A stretch of DNA of 64,000 bases from Halovulum dunhuangense (lineage in GTDB: Bacteria > Pseudomonadota > Alphaproteobacteria > Rhodobacterales > Rhodobacteraceae): the NCBI RefSeq assembly GCF_013093415.1, contig NZ_JABFBC010000002.1, positions 434,001-498,000 of the forward strand, given 5' to 3'. Positions 19,294 through 27,648 of this stretch are shown in pieces (within the stretch, counting starts at the first letter, position 1; each line of letters opens with the position of its first letter). The translations under genes were made by a program, and so were the position numbers. The notes below the pieces were generated by a model. The model was not told the origin of the DNA and made no database searches. It saw only the letters and a list, made by a program, of their open reading frames with translations.

Positions 19294-20097
19294 TCAGGGA
19301 ACCTCGAAGGAAAGAGAGGACCACACGCTTATCCACTCGGCCCCCACGCCCGCGCGGGCCGGCAGCAATTCGACCGAATTCAGCAGCATCCGCCCCGACT
19401 GCAAGGGCACCTCCAGCCGGCCGTCCGCATCCGACCTGAGCAGCAGGCGCCGCACCTCTCCCGCCGCATCGGTCGAGAACACCGCCAGCGGATGATCGGG
19501 CAACGGATCGCCCATCCACAAAAGCCGCACCGGCAGCATGTCACCCGCCTGCAAGCCATGGGGGTTCGCATCCGCCACGATGTCGAATGGCATCCCCGTG
19601 GGCGCGTCCCGGTCGTCCTCGCGCACCGGCCCGGTCTGGATCAGCGCGCGGGCATTGCGGAAATAGGCCTCGGTGAACCCCGTCTCCGGCAGGCCCAGTT
19701 CCCGGTGCAGATCGGGAATGTCGTCCAGCCCCTCGAAGGTGACGTAATCCACGAAGTCCTGCCACACGCTGAACCGCAGCAGGCTGCCGGTCGTCTCCAG
19801 CACCACGCTGCTCAGCCCATCGGGCGGGGCCACCCGCGGATCGGCGACCGGCACCTCGGTCTGGCCCTGCACAAGCGCATACCGGGTGAGCTGCGACGGC
19901 TCGGGCGTCCAGCCCTCCCCCGCCAGCATCTCGCCCACCAGCACCTCCAGCGCGATCTCCGTCCCCGGCTCGACCAGGTGCCGGTCCGGCGCGATCCAGA
20001 ACTCGTGCGCGGCGGCAGGCACGACAGCGCCCAGGACCGCCAGGCAGAGGGCGGCAGGCTGGAACGGCAGGACGGCAAGGCAGGTCATCAGGCGCAT
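19294..20097 (-). CDS. exported DUF4198-type protein
   Basis: A 267-aa protein with a signal peptide ending near PAAAHEFWIAPD. HEFWIAPDRHLVEPG directly after the cleavage site is the hallmark of DUF4198 / Gly-rich Ig-like periplasmic proteins, some of which accompany nickel, cobalt or TonB-linked metal uptake. The rest (TRYALVQGQTEVPVADP, LQAGDMLPVRLLWMGDPL) fits beta-sandwich domains. No transporter gene is adjacent here. The ATG at 20097 is preferred because the signal peptide starts there. Role in metal handling is a guess. Confidence 0.7.
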   Translation of the reverse strand: MRLMTCLAVLPFQPAALCLAVLGAVVPAAAHEFWIAPDRHLVEPGTEIALEVLVGEMLAGEGWTPEPSQLTRYALVQGQTEVPVADPRVAPPDGLSSVVLETTGSLLRFSVWQDFVDYVTFEGLDDIPDLHRELGLPETGFTEAYFRNARALIQTGPVREDDRDAPTGMPFDIVADANPHGLQAGDMLPVRLLWMGDPLPDHPLAVFSTDAAGEVRRLLLRSDADGRLEVPLQSGRMLLNSVELLPARAGVGAEWISVWSSLSFEVP

Positions 20098-20197
20098 GCA
20101 GGACCAACGCACGCCGCGGCAAAAAAGTTTCCCGGCGGTGAAACTCCACGCCGCGTGGCTGCGTTGCTTGAAGAGTGAAACAGAAAGGATCACTGAA

Positions 20198-20422
20198 ATG
20201 CCTGACAGAAGTTCCATTCTCGCCGCGACCGCCGCATTCGCCCTCGCCCTCTCTGCACCGGCGATGGTGCTGGCAAAGGCCCACAACAACGGCATCAACG
20301 GCGGCGGCAACGCCTCCATCGGCGGCGAGACCGCCGGCAAGGGCGGCAACGTGATCTCCGGCCTCGTCCGCTCCGACAAATCGAAGGAAAAGACGGCCGA
20401 AAATCTCGGCACTGACGAATAA
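20198..20422 (+). CDS. small exported Gly/Asn-rich protein
   Basis: A 74-aa protein with a signal peptide (ILAATAAFALALSAPAMVLA, cleavage near residue 26). A short mature part rich in Gly and Asn follows (KAHNNGINGGGNASIGGETA), with a charged C-terminus. It is preceded by AAAGGA and read divergently from the DUF4198 gene. Nothing in it identifies a function. Two strong hairpins follow its stop codon. Confidence 0.6.
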   Translation: MPDRSSILAATAAFALALSAPAMVLAKAHNNGINGGGNASIGGETAGKGGNVISGLVRSDKSKEKTAENLGTDE

Positions 20423-20470
20423 TCACCCGGAATTGCGCCCTGCACGACGCCACCACGGGCCGGGCGCAAG

Positions 20471-20512
20471 GCTGTCGGGGTTGCGCTACCCCCTAGTTGC
20501 AACCCCGACAGC
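20471..20512. repeat. 14-bp perfect inverted repeat
   Basis: GCTGTCGGGGTTGC (20471-20484) pairs perfectly with 20499-20512 across a 14-nt loop. There is no T-run on either side. It lies 49 bp after the small exported-protein stop and before a second hairpin at 20525. It could be an RNA structure at the transcript end or an operator-like dyad. Confidence 0.6.
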
Positions 20513-20524
20513 GACCTGACGCGA

Positions 20525-20546
20525 ACGGCGCCCCGCGGGGCGCCGT
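20525..20546. terminator. bidirectional terminator-like palindrome
   Basis: A perfect 22-bp palindrome (10-bp arms around a GC centre) lies between the convergent small exported-protein gene and yebC, followed on the plus strand by TCTTGCATT. The placement between convergent genes fits a shared terminator, although the T-tract is weak. Confidence 0.6.
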
Positions 20547-20577
20547 CTTGCATTGCGGACGGATACCGCAGCCCCGC

Positions 20578-21318
20578 TCAGAGCTGCGCCATCACCTCGT
20601 CCGACATCTCGAAATTCGCGGTGACCGACTGCACGTCGTCATCATCTTCCAGCGCCTCGATCAGCTTCATCAGCTTCTGCGCGCCTTCCAGGTCCAGCGT
20701 CGTGGTGGTCTGCGGCTTCCACACCAGCTTGCTGGTCTCGCTCTCGCCAAGCACCGCCTCCAGCGCGTTCGACACGTCGCTCAGATCGCCCGGCTCGCAA
20801 TAGATCTCGTGCCCGTCCTCGGTGCTCTCCACGTCCTCGGCCCCGGCCTCGATCGCGGCCTCCAGCACCTTTTCCGCATCGCCCACCGACGCGGGATAGA
20901 CCACCAGCCCCTTGCGGTCGAACATGAAGCTGACCGCACCGGTTTCCGCCAGGTTGCCGCCCGCCTTGGCAAAGATAGAGCGCACGTTCGACGCGGTCCG
21001 GTTGCGGTTGTCGGTCATCGCCTCGACGATGATCGCGATGCCCTCGGGGCCATAGCCCTCGTAGCGGATCTCGTCGTAGCTGTCGGCATCGCCGCCCTGG
21101 CTTTTCTTGATCGCCCGCTCGATCACGTCCTTGGGCACCGACTGCGCCTTGGCTTCCTTCACCGCCAGCCGCAGCCGGGGGTTCTTGTCGGGGTCAGGGT
21201 CGCCCATCTTCGCCGCGACGGTGATCTCCTTCGAGAGCTTGGAAAACAGCTTCGCCCGGATCGCGTCCTGCCGCCCCTTGCGGTGCTGGATGTTCGCCCA
21301 TTTGGAATGCCCGGCCAT
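20578..21318 (-). CDS. yebC: YebC/PmpR family protein
   Basis: A 246-aa cytoplasmic protein with the full YebC signature: [19 protein letters not shown] at the start, then [20 protein letters not shown] and [11 protein letters not shown]. Family members have been described as DNA-binding regulators. More recently they have been described as translation factors that help ribosomes through difficult proline stretches; the sequence does not decide between these. A region of 68 bp separates it from the DMT transporter on the same strand. Confidence 0.93.
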   Translation of the reverse strand: MAGHSKWANIQHRKGRQDAIRAKLFSKLSKEITVAAKMGDPDPDKNPRLRLAVKEAKAQSVPKDVIERAIKKSQGGDADSYDEIRYEGYGPEGIAIIVEAMTDNRNRTASNVRSIFAKAGGNLAETGAVSFMFDRKGLVVYPASVGDAEKVLEAAIEAGAEDVESTEDGHEIYCEPGDLSDVSNALEAVLGESETSKLVWKPQTTTTLDLEGAQKLMKLIEALEDDDDVQSVTANFEMSDEVMAQL

Positions 21319-21386
21319 GCGCGCCTCGCCTTTTCACGACTTGCAGGAAATGTCGGCGTGCATATAGGCCGCAACGGCGCCGAAGT

Positions 21387-22280
21387 TCAAGCACCCGCGC
21401 GCCGCGCCGCGCCCGCGCGCGGCTGCACCAGCGACACGCCGGCCAGCATCAGCACCAGCGCCAGCCAGACCCAGCCCGAATAGCGCTCGCCCAGAAGCGC
21501 CATCGACCACAGGACCCCCGCGCCCGTCACCAGGTAGGCGACCTGCGCGGCAAAGACCGCGCCCGCCCGCCCGACCAGCCAGACGTAGCCGGCATAGGCG
21601 ATGCCATGGCTGACCGCGTTGCCCAGGATCGCCCATTCCGCAACGCCCCAGGCCCTGCGCGGGTCGATCCAGTCGCCCGAAGCCAGCGCCGCCGGCACCG
21701 CGACCAGCGCCCCCAGCAGGCTCGCGCCCCACAGCACCTCGAACGGGCCGAGGCCCCCGGTGCCCTTCAGCGCCAGGTAGTTCCCCTCGATCGCGTAGGA
21801 AAGCGGCGCCACCAGCGCCAGCGCCACGAACGCCACCTCGGTGCCCGCGGGCAGGCTCGTCTCGGGCCCGGCGATCAGCGCGACCGCCACCCCGCCCAGC
21901 GCCACGCCGCCCAGCCGCGCCCAGCGCCAGCGCTCCAGCCCCAGCGCCAGCGCCACGGGCAGCGCGAACATCGGCACCAGCGCGATGATGATGGACATGA
22001 CCCCCGCCGGCAGTTCCGCCGCCGCGCGGTAGCCGAAGCTGTTGGGGATCAGCGTGCCGCTCAGCGCGATCACCGCGTAAAGCCGCCAGTGCCGGCGACC
22101 CAGCCGGAACCCGCCGCCGCGCACCAGCAGCACGATCGACAGGAACAGCGTCATGTAGATGGTCTGCCACGCGATAAGCCCCAGCGGCGCGTATCCCGCG
22201 CCGACGGCGATCTTGGTCAGCGGGATGCCCACGCCCCAGAACAGCCCCAGCACGAGAAGCGCGCCGTAAAGCGCGGGCAT
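21387..22280 (-). CDS. DMT superfamily (EamA-like) transporter
   Basis: A 297-aa inner-membrane protein with about ten hydrophobic helices in two EamA-type halves. The first begins ALYGALLVLGLFWGVGIPLT, the second about residue 150 (VALALVAPLSYAIEGNYLAL). Such proteins export amino acids or other small metabolites. The ATG at 22280 lies 5 bp after the stop of the YmdB-type gene, so the two probably form an operon. Substrate unknown. Confidence 0.85.
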   Translation of the reverse strand: MPALYGALLVLGLFWGVGIPLTKIAVGAGYAPLGLIAWQTIYMTLFLSIVLLVRGGGFRLGRRHWRLYAVIALSGTLIPNSFGYRAAAELPAGVMSIIIALVPMFALPVALALGLERWRWARLGGVALGGVAVALIAGPETSLPAGTEVAFVALALVAPLSYAIEGNYLALKGTGGLGPFEVLWGASLLGALVAVPAALASGDWIDPRRAWGVAEWAILGNAVSHGIAYAGYVWLVGRAGAVFAAQVAYLVTGAGVLWSMALLGERYSGWVWLALVLMLAGVSLVQPRAGAARRAGA

Positions 22281-22285
22281 TCGGC

Positions 22286-23104
22286 TCAGAACCCCGGCTC
22301 GGCCTGCGCCAGCCGCCCGCCGATCCGCACCGGCGCCGCCTGGCGCGCAAGCCCGGTGCGGTCGTCGGTCTCGACCACGATGCCCGACAGCGTCGCCTCG
22401 CCCTCGGCGGGCTTGAAGCGGCCCTTGCCCATCCCGGTGATGAAGCGCGTCATCGGCTCCAGCTTTTCCATCCCGATCACGCTGTCGTAATCGCCGCACA
22501 TGCCCGCATCGCTCATGTAGGCGGTGCCCTTGGGCAGGATCTGCACGTCGCCCGTGGGCACATGGGTATGCGTGCCCACCACCAGCGAGGCGCGCCCGTC
22601 GCACCAATGCCCCATCGCCATCTTCTCGGAGGTGGCCTCGGCATGCATGTCCACGATCACCGCCTGCGCCACCCCGCCCAGCGGCGCCGCCTTCAGCGCG
22701 CCCTCGATCGCCGAGAAGGGATCGTCGAAGGGCCGCTTCATGAAGACCTGCCCCAGGACCTGGATCACCAGCACCTTGCGCCCGCCGGGCAGGGTGAACA
22801 GCCGGTGGCCATGGCCCGGCGCGACCTTGGCGAAGTTGACGGGGCGCAGGATGCGCGGCTCGCTCTCGATGAAGCTCAGCATGTCGCGCTGGTCGAAGGC
22901 ATGGTCCCCCAGCGTCAGGCAATCGACGCCCGCATCCAGGAATTCCCGCGCGTTCAGCCCCGACAGGCCCATGCCCGCCGACGCGTTCTCGCCGTTGACC
23001 ACGATGAAATCGAGCTTCCAGTCGGCGCGCAGCTTCGCGATCCGCTCCAGCACAGCCGCGCGGCCCGTCCGTCCGACAACATCGCCCAGGAACAGGAGTC
23101 TCAT
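22286..23104 (-). CDS. YmdB-type metallophosphoesterase
   Basis: A 272-aa protein of the TIGR00282/YmdB family, dinuclear-metal phosphodiesterases; the Bacillus member acts on 2',3'-cyclic nucleotides. Metal ligand motifs appear in order: LFLGDVVGRTGR, VVNGENASAGMG, LTLGDHAFDQRD, VDMHAEATSEK and VVGTHTHVPTGD. The ATG at 23104 starts directly with MRLLFLGDVVG. It is read divergently from a glycosyltransferase gene across 366 bp. Confidence 0.9.
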   Translation of the reverse strand: MRLLFLGDVVGRTGRAAVLERIAKLRADWKLDFIVVNGENASAGMGLSGLNAREFLDAGVDCLTLGDHAFDQRDMLSFIESEPRILRPVNFAKVAPGHGHRLFTLPGGRKVLVIQVLGQVFMKRPFDDPFSAIEGALKAAPLGGVAQAVIVDMHAEATSEKMAMGHWCDGRASLVVGTHTHVPTGDVQILPKGTAYMSDAGMCGDYDSVIGMEKLEPMTRFITGMGKGRFKPAEGEATLSGIVVETDDRTGLARQAAPVRIGGRLAQAEPGF

Positions 23105-23470
23105 GGCACGGGGACGTAGGCCGGTCCGGACAGGAAGGCAAGCACCCTTCGCGCGCGCTCTGGCCCGCCCGCAGGGCGGCCGGGGATCACGGCGGGGATC
23201 GGGAAAAGGGTGGCGGGCCCGCAGCGACCGTGGAGGCACTGGATCCTTGAGAGCCTGGCTAACCAGGTGGGCGCCAGATGTGCAGGACCAGGGTCGAGCA
23301 CAGAGCCAGCTCCCTCAAGAACATTTAAGGCCACTAGGATAAAGGCCCCTGCACGGGAAGAGCAGCACCCGCCACCCCACAACATATGCGATGCCGGCCA
23401 AAAGAGAAGAGGGCGCAGGCGCTGCCGCACGCTTAATCCGCCGTTAACCACGCAGCCCGAGGATGGCGCC
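23105..23470. other. divergent intergenic region between ymdB-type gene and glycosyltransferase
   Basis: 366 bp without a convincing gene. The central part (about 23320-23450) is less GC-rich, with ACATTTAAGGCCACTAGGAT and the segment before the glycosyltransferase ATG containing TTAATCCGCCGTTAACC. It presumably holds both promoters; I see no clear consensus element or long repeat. Confidence 0.5.
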
Positions 23471-25747
23471 ATGACCCAGGCGCTTCCCCCCGCCAGCCCG
23501 ACCGCCCCGCAGGATGCCCGGCCCGCGCTCTGGATCCTCGGCGGCTTCGCCATGACCGGGGGCGGCGCCGCGCGCAGGCTGGCCGAATGCGCCGCGGGCG
23601 CTGCCCTTGGCGGCGCCCGCGTGGTGACGCTCTCGCTGCATCCCGGCGCCTTCGCCGAAAGCGACATCGCCGCCGTCCCGCCGGACGCCCTGGGCGCGCC
23701 CGGCATCGTCAGCCTTCGCAGCCTCGCGCGGCTCGCCGGCACGCCCCGGCGCCGCGCGCTCGGCGACTGGTGGGCGCGCCTCACGGCCCTCTGCCACCTC
23801 ATCGAGAAGGGCGGCCCGGTCCTCCTGCTGCACGAGCCGGGCCGCCATGCCGACAAGGCGCTGGCGCTGATCCTGCGCGCCCGCCTCTCTGCCGCCGCCC
23901 GCCGCCGCCTTGGCGCCGCATCGACCACCGACACGGCGGGCGACCTTGTCGCCGGCCGGCTCGGCCTGCCCTGCGCGCCCCCCGACCCCGGCACCGCCGA
24001 GGCCGCCCTCTTTGCCCTGGTCCAGCCCCGCGCCGCCCACCCGCTGCGCCTGACCGACCAGCACCTGGCCCGCGCCCTCGCCGGGTCGGACGCCGCCGCG
24101 CTTGCCCCCGAAACCCGCGCCAGGCTGCTGGCGCTCGCCCGCCAGGGCCGCGCGATCCGCCCCCGCGACGCCGAGGCCGCGCTCGCCATGGGCCGCGACC
24201 GGCCGGCCGGGCCCCGCCCGCGCGCCGTGGCGACCGCGCTCGCCCCCTCGCCGCGCAACCCGCGCCTGACCCGGATGGCCGAACACCTGGCCGCGCTGGG
24301 CAAGCGCCCGCGCCTCTGGCGCACCGCCGAGGATACCGCCCCGCCCACCGGCGACGGCCATGCCGGCGCGCTGCTGCGCCATCTCGCAGGCTGCCCCCGC
24401 CCCGCCGACGCACCGCATCTTGCCGCCCTCGACCAGCCGCTTCTGCCCGGCGACCCCGCCCTCAGCCGCCGCGAATGGATGCTCGCCTTCGCCCTGCGCC
24501 TGCCGGTCGAGCGTATCGAGACCCTTGCCGCCCCCTGGGCCTGCCCAGCCTTGCGCGGCACGCTTGCCGCCCTCTGCCCGCCAGCCCTGCCGGCCCGGCC
24601 CGCATCCCCCGCGCTGCGCCTGACCGGCATTGCCGCCAACGGCACCGGCCTGTCGCAGAACTTCTGGATGAGCGCCCAGGCCCTTTCCCGCGCGGGCCTC
24701 GCCCCCGTTCTCGACCCGGTGGACGCAACGCCCGGCACGCTCCACCTGCCGCCCCCCGCGGGCCCCGCCCGCCCCGTCCTGCGCGACGTGGTCCTCCACC
24801 ACCTGAACGCGGACCGGATCCCGCAGGAAATCCTGTCCCGCCATGCAAGGCGCGACGCCTTCCATATCGGCTTTCTCCTGTGGGAACTGGACCGCATCCC
24901 CCCCGCCCACCGCCTCGCGATGGAGATGCTGGACGAGATCTGGGTGCCCTCGCTCTTTCTCCAGCGCCTCTACCAGCCGCATTTCAGGGGTCCGGTGGTC
25001 CTGATGCGCAAGGGCATCCAGCTGCCCGCGCCCTCTGCCCCGCCGCCGCGCGCCCCCGGCACGCGCCGCTTCGTGACCTGCTTCGATCGCCGCTCCTCGG
25101 TCGCGCGCAAGAACCCCCTCGCCGCCGTCCGTGCCTTCCAGACCGCCTTTCCCCGACGCCGGGACGTGGAACTGGTCATCAAGACCACCACGCCGCGCGA
25201 CCGCGACCGGCCCTGGACCGACCCCGAGGGGCAGATGGGCCGCATCCGCGCCCTTGCCGCCACCGACCCGCGCCTGCACCTGATCGAGGCCGACCTGCCC
25301 CTGCCCGACCTGCTCGCCCTGATCGCCGGCGCCGACGGCCTGATCTCGCCCCACCGGGCCGAGGGCTTCGGCTATTTTCCCGCCTGGGCGCTGGCGCTGG
25401 AAACGCCCGTGGCCGTCACCGACCATTCCGGCCCGCGCGACTTCTGCACGCCGCTGACCGCCGAGTGCGTGCCCGCCCGCCTCGTCCCGGTGCCCGAGGG
25501 CCATGCCATCCTGCGCTGCCCCGGCGCCCGCTGGGCCGAGATCGACACCGATGCGCTTGCCGCGGCCCTGATCCGCATGGCCGACGCCCCCGACGCCGCC
25601 CGCAACCAGGCGCGGCGCGGCCGGATGGTGATGGAAACCGACTACAGCCTCGACGCGCAGGCCGCGCGCTACGCCGAACGGCTTGCGCAGCTTGGCCTGA
25701 CCGCCCCCGCACCCGTCCGGACAGGGGCCGCCCGGCAGCAGGCTTGA
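23471..25747 (+). CDS. large glycosyltransferase with C-terminal GT4-like domain
   Basis: A 758-aa cytoplasmic protein. Residues 1-350 include a glycine-rich start (WILGGFAMTGGGAARRLAEC) of unclear fold. The C-terminal 350 residues resemble group 1 glycosyltransferases: FVTCFDRRSSVARKNPLAAV, then LLALIAGADGLISPHRAEGF with the conserved acidic residue of the E/D-G-F motif, then ALALETPVAVTDHSGPRDFC. The ATG at 23471 was chosen over upstream starts, which lie in non-coding-like sequence. Base composition is extreme, with nearly every third position G or C, so the antisense strand also stays open. Acceptor unknown; probably surface polysaccharide. Confidence 0.75.
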   Translation: MTQALPPASPTAPQDARPALWILGGFAMTGGGAARRLAECAAGAALGGARVVTLSLHPGAFAESDIAAVPPDALGAPGIVSLRSLARLAGTPRRRALGDWWARLTALCHLIEKGGPVLLLHEPGRHADKALALILRARLSAAARRRLGAASTTDTAGDLVAGRLGLPCAPPDPGTAEAALFALVQPRAAHPLRLTDQHLARALAGSDAAALAPETRARLLALARQGRAIRPRDAEAALAMGRDRPAGPRPRAVATALAPSPRNPRLTRMAEHLAALGKRPRLWRTAEDTAPPTGDGHAGALLRHLAGCPRPADAPHLAALDQPLLPGDPALSRREWMLAFALRLPVERIETLAAPWACPALRGTLAALCPPALPARPASPALRLTGIAANGTGLSQNFWMSAQALSRAGLAPVLDPVDATPGTLHLPPPAGPARPVLRDVVLHHLNADRIPQEILSRHARRDAFHIGFLLWELDRIPPAHRLAMEMLDEIWVPSLFLQRLYQPHFRGPVVLMRKGIQLPAPSAPPPRAPGTRRFVTCFDRRSSVARKNPLAAVRAFQTAFPRRRDVELVIKTTTPRDRDRPWTDPEGQMGRIRALAATDPRLHLIEADLPLPDLLALIAGADGLISPHRAEGFGYFPAWALALETPVAVTDHSGPRDFCTPLTAECVPARLVPVPEGHAILRCPGARWAEIDTDALAAALIRMADAPDAARNQARRGRMVMETDYSLDAQAARYAERLAQLGLTAPAPVRTGAARQQA

Positions 25748-25753
25748 CGCCAT

Positions 25754-25768
25754 GTTCGCGAAATGTTC
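25754..25768 (+). promoter_or_regulatory. LexA (SOS) box upstream of mmcB
   Basis: GTTC-N7-GTTC, the alphaproteobacterial LexA operator, occurs exactly at 25754-25757 and 25765-25768. It ends 11 bp before the mmcB start codon. Its position so close to the start suggests that it overlaps the core promoter or the transcription start. Confidence 0.75.
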
Positions 25769-25779
25769 AATTCCCGGTC

Positions 25780-26229
25780 ATGCAGGATCGTCCCCAACCC
25801 GGCCAGCTTCTCGCCCGCGGCGTCGGGCGACACCTGGAAAGCCTCGGCTTTTCCAGCCTGTTCGAATTCGTCCCCAGCCGCGGCCTGCGCGTGGACGTGA
25901 TGGCGGTGGGGCCCAGGGGGGAACTCTGGGTGGTGGAATGCAAGTCCTGCCGCGCCGATTTCCGGGCGGATGCGAAATGGCACGGCTATCTGGACTGGTG
26001 CGACCGCTTCTTCTGGGCGGTGGACGCGGACTTCCCGCTGGACCTGCTGCCCGAGGGGACCGGCCTCATCCTCGCCGATCCCTGGGACGCGCAGATCCTG
26101 CGCCTCGGCCCCGAGACGCCGCTCGCCGCCGCCCGGCGCAAGGCGATGCTGCTGAAGATCGCGCGCACCGGCGCCGACCGCCTGCGCCGCCTGAGCGAGG
26201 CCGCCCTCAGCGCTGCCGCTTCGGCTTGA
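25780..26229 (+). CDS. mmcB: MmcB-family DNA repair protein
   Basis: A 149-aa protein with a PD-(D/E)XK nuclease-like core. RVDVMAVGPRGELWVVECKS supplies the Asp and the E-C-K catalytic pattern, followed by DFRADAKWHGYLDWCDRFFW. The Caulobacter homologue is reported as an SOS-regulated gene needed for mitomycin C resistance, which fits the LexA box directly upstream. The start is taken as ATG 25780, giving MQDRPQPGQLLARGV. It lies 32 bp after the glycosyltransferase stop, and its 3' end overlaps the next, convergent gene by 23 bp. Confidence 0.85.
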   Translation: MQDRPQPGQLLARGVGRHLESLGFSSLFEFVPSRGLRVDVMAVGPRGELWVVECKSCRADFRADAKWHGYLDWCDRFFWAVDADFPLDLLPEGTGLILADPWDAQILRLGPETPLAAARRKAMLLKIARTGADRLRRLSEAALSAAASA

Positions 26230-26407
26230 TCCCGCGCGCCTGCTCGGCCGCCATGCGCAGCTCTTCGGCGATCTCCTCGGCCTCTTCCGGATCGAAGTCC
26301 ATCGGCAGGTCGACCCCGTCGCCGGAAATGTAGATCCGCACCATTCCCTGGTCGGTCGGCCCGATCTGCAACCCTGCCTCGATGTCGCTTTCGCTGTTGA
26401 TGCCCAT
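26207..26407 (-). CDS. small acidic protein, DUF6324-like
   Basis: A 66-aa acidic protein beginning MGINSESDIEAGLQIGPTDQ and containing GVDLPMDFDPEEAEEIAEEL, which I recall as the DUF6324 family restricted to Rhodobacteraceae. It has no membrane segment and no known function. The ATG at 26407 has CAGGATC upstream. Its 3' end overlaps that of mmcB on the opposite strand by 23 bp. Confidence 0.7.
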   Translation of the reverse strand: MGINSESDIEAGLQIGPTDQGMVRIYISGDGVDLPMDFDPEEAEEIAEELRMAAEQARGIKPKRQR

Positions 26408-26528
26408 GATCCTGCCCCCATCCGCGTGCCGCCCCGCCTTACGCCCGCCCCCCGCGGATTTCAAGCGCGCCCCCCCTCAGCCGGGTCTTGCATTCCCCGG
26501 CACAAGGCGCTAGGGCATCGCGCACGGT

Positions 26529-26605
26529 GCCGACTTAGCTCAGTAGGTTAGAGCGCTTGATTGTGGATCAAGAGGTCCCCCGTTCGAGCCGGGGAGTCGG
26601 TACCA
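26529..26605 (+). tRNA. tRNA-His (anticodon GTG)
   Basis: 77 nt with encoded CCA. The anticodon arm is CTTGA / TTGTGGA / TCAAG, giving anticodon GTG. The T-arm reads GTTCGAGCC within CCCCC/GGGGAG-type pairing. The acceptor begins GCCGACT and ends AGTCGGT-A-CCA. The discriminator is A73, and the base before G1 is T rather than the extra G-1 of other bacteria, the special form known from many alphaproteobacteria. Confidence 0.95.
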
Positions 26606-26624
26606 TGAAATCAGTCAACCGGCG

Positions 26625-27017
26625 TCACCACCTCCAGGTGTAATTCGCCTCGACGCCGATACCCAGTTCCAGCTCGTCATCGGATGCCGACGGGAATGCG
26701 AATATCCTGCCGCCAAATCCTGACGCATGCTCGTACTCCAGCCCCACGCGCGCCATCGGCACCACCGGAGCGAACCGGTAGCCGGTCACCACCCCCGCCT
26801 GGACGAATGTCAATCCGGGCCCGTCGATGTTGACCCCGGCCGCAAGGGCAATGCGATCCTGGCTGTTCAGATACGCGCCTATCCTGTAGCCAAGCCAGTC
26901 CGGACCCGGACCCTCGAACGTGGCATAGATCGCCGGGTGAAACTCGTTGCATTTCCTGCAATGGTCTATGTGCTCGGTCAGCCCAAGGACGACGGTCAGC
27001 GAGATGATGTCGAACAT
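26625..27017 (-). CDS. hypothetical beta-barrel-like protein beside tRNA-His
   Basis: A 130-aa protein (ATG at 27017; GTG at 27041 is an alternative) that I do not recognise. After MFDIISLTVVLGLTEHID comes the pair CRKCNEF. A run of alternating hydrophobic and polar residues with glycines follows (YRIGAYLNSQDRIALAAGVN, then TGYRFAPVVPMARVGLEYEH), and it ends in aromatic YTWRW. That is the look of an outer-membrane beta-barrel or phage-encoded barrel protein. No clear signal peptide is present. GC is lower than in neighbours and it lies 19 bp from tRNA-His, so it may be acquired. Confidence 0.5.
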   Translation of the reverse strand: MFDIISLTVVLGLTEHIDHCRKCNEFHPAIYATFEGPGPDWLGYRIGAYLNSQDRIALAAGVNIDGPGLTFVQAGVVTGYRFAPVVPMARVGLEYEHASGFGGRIFAFPSASDDELELGIGVEANYTWRW

Positions 27018-27648
27018 CAACGCACCATCCCGCCGGCGCACCCGAGTCCCGACAGGCTCTCAAGGTCGGGCAAGATCTCGTTGGGAATCGCAGCGCACGA
27101 GCACGCCCCATTGCCGTATAGTGAAATGACCATCCGTAGCCCCGCTGGCTATCGCATGATCGCACTACGATAGCGTCATGAAAATGAAGACATCTCTTGA
27201 CGATTATGCCGGGTGCCACTGCTGGTGATGCTGTAGCCGAGCGTTTGATCGTAAGATCCCTTGGGATTCCGATGTCTGCCGAAATTACTCGTTATCTCGG
27301 TAACCGCTCTACAACTTCAAATCGTAGGCAAGCATCCCGGTCTCGTCAATCACGCGGCGCAGCAAGTCCATTTCGGGCGGCTCGCGGCCGAACTGCCCGC
27401 GATCCGGCGCAGCGGCAGGCAGGCCACCCCGATCCCGCGACGCGCTGTGGCGCGTGACCCGGCGGCCCCGACCGAGCGCCGCGGAAAGCCGGGAACGATC
27501 GTCGCCGACACCGGCGACCGCACCCGGCCCCGGACGACCAGACCGGTGCAGCACGGCCACGCCCGCCCGAAACTCGTCTCTGGGCCCTGCCGCGGTGAGA
27601 GCGTATTGGGTAGCGTCAGCGCCACATGACGGCGAGACGGCACCCCTG
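27018..27648. other. gene-free region with an AT-richer half and possible gene remnant
   Basis: 631 bp. The left half (about 27100-27310) is clearly AT-richer than the surroundings and carries stops in all frames. The right half (27310-27640) has a partly open minus-strand frame ending ETGMLAYDLKL* that looks like the tail of a lost gene, but no start or domain can be recognised. The promoter for the downstream ligase-like pair should lie here. Confidence 0.4.

Noticed and set aside
23444-25753. Long antisense open frame over the glycosyltransferase gene
   Set aside because: Its translation is low-complexity Gly/Arg/Ala sequence typical of a GC-rich complement, and the sense product has real domain motifs.
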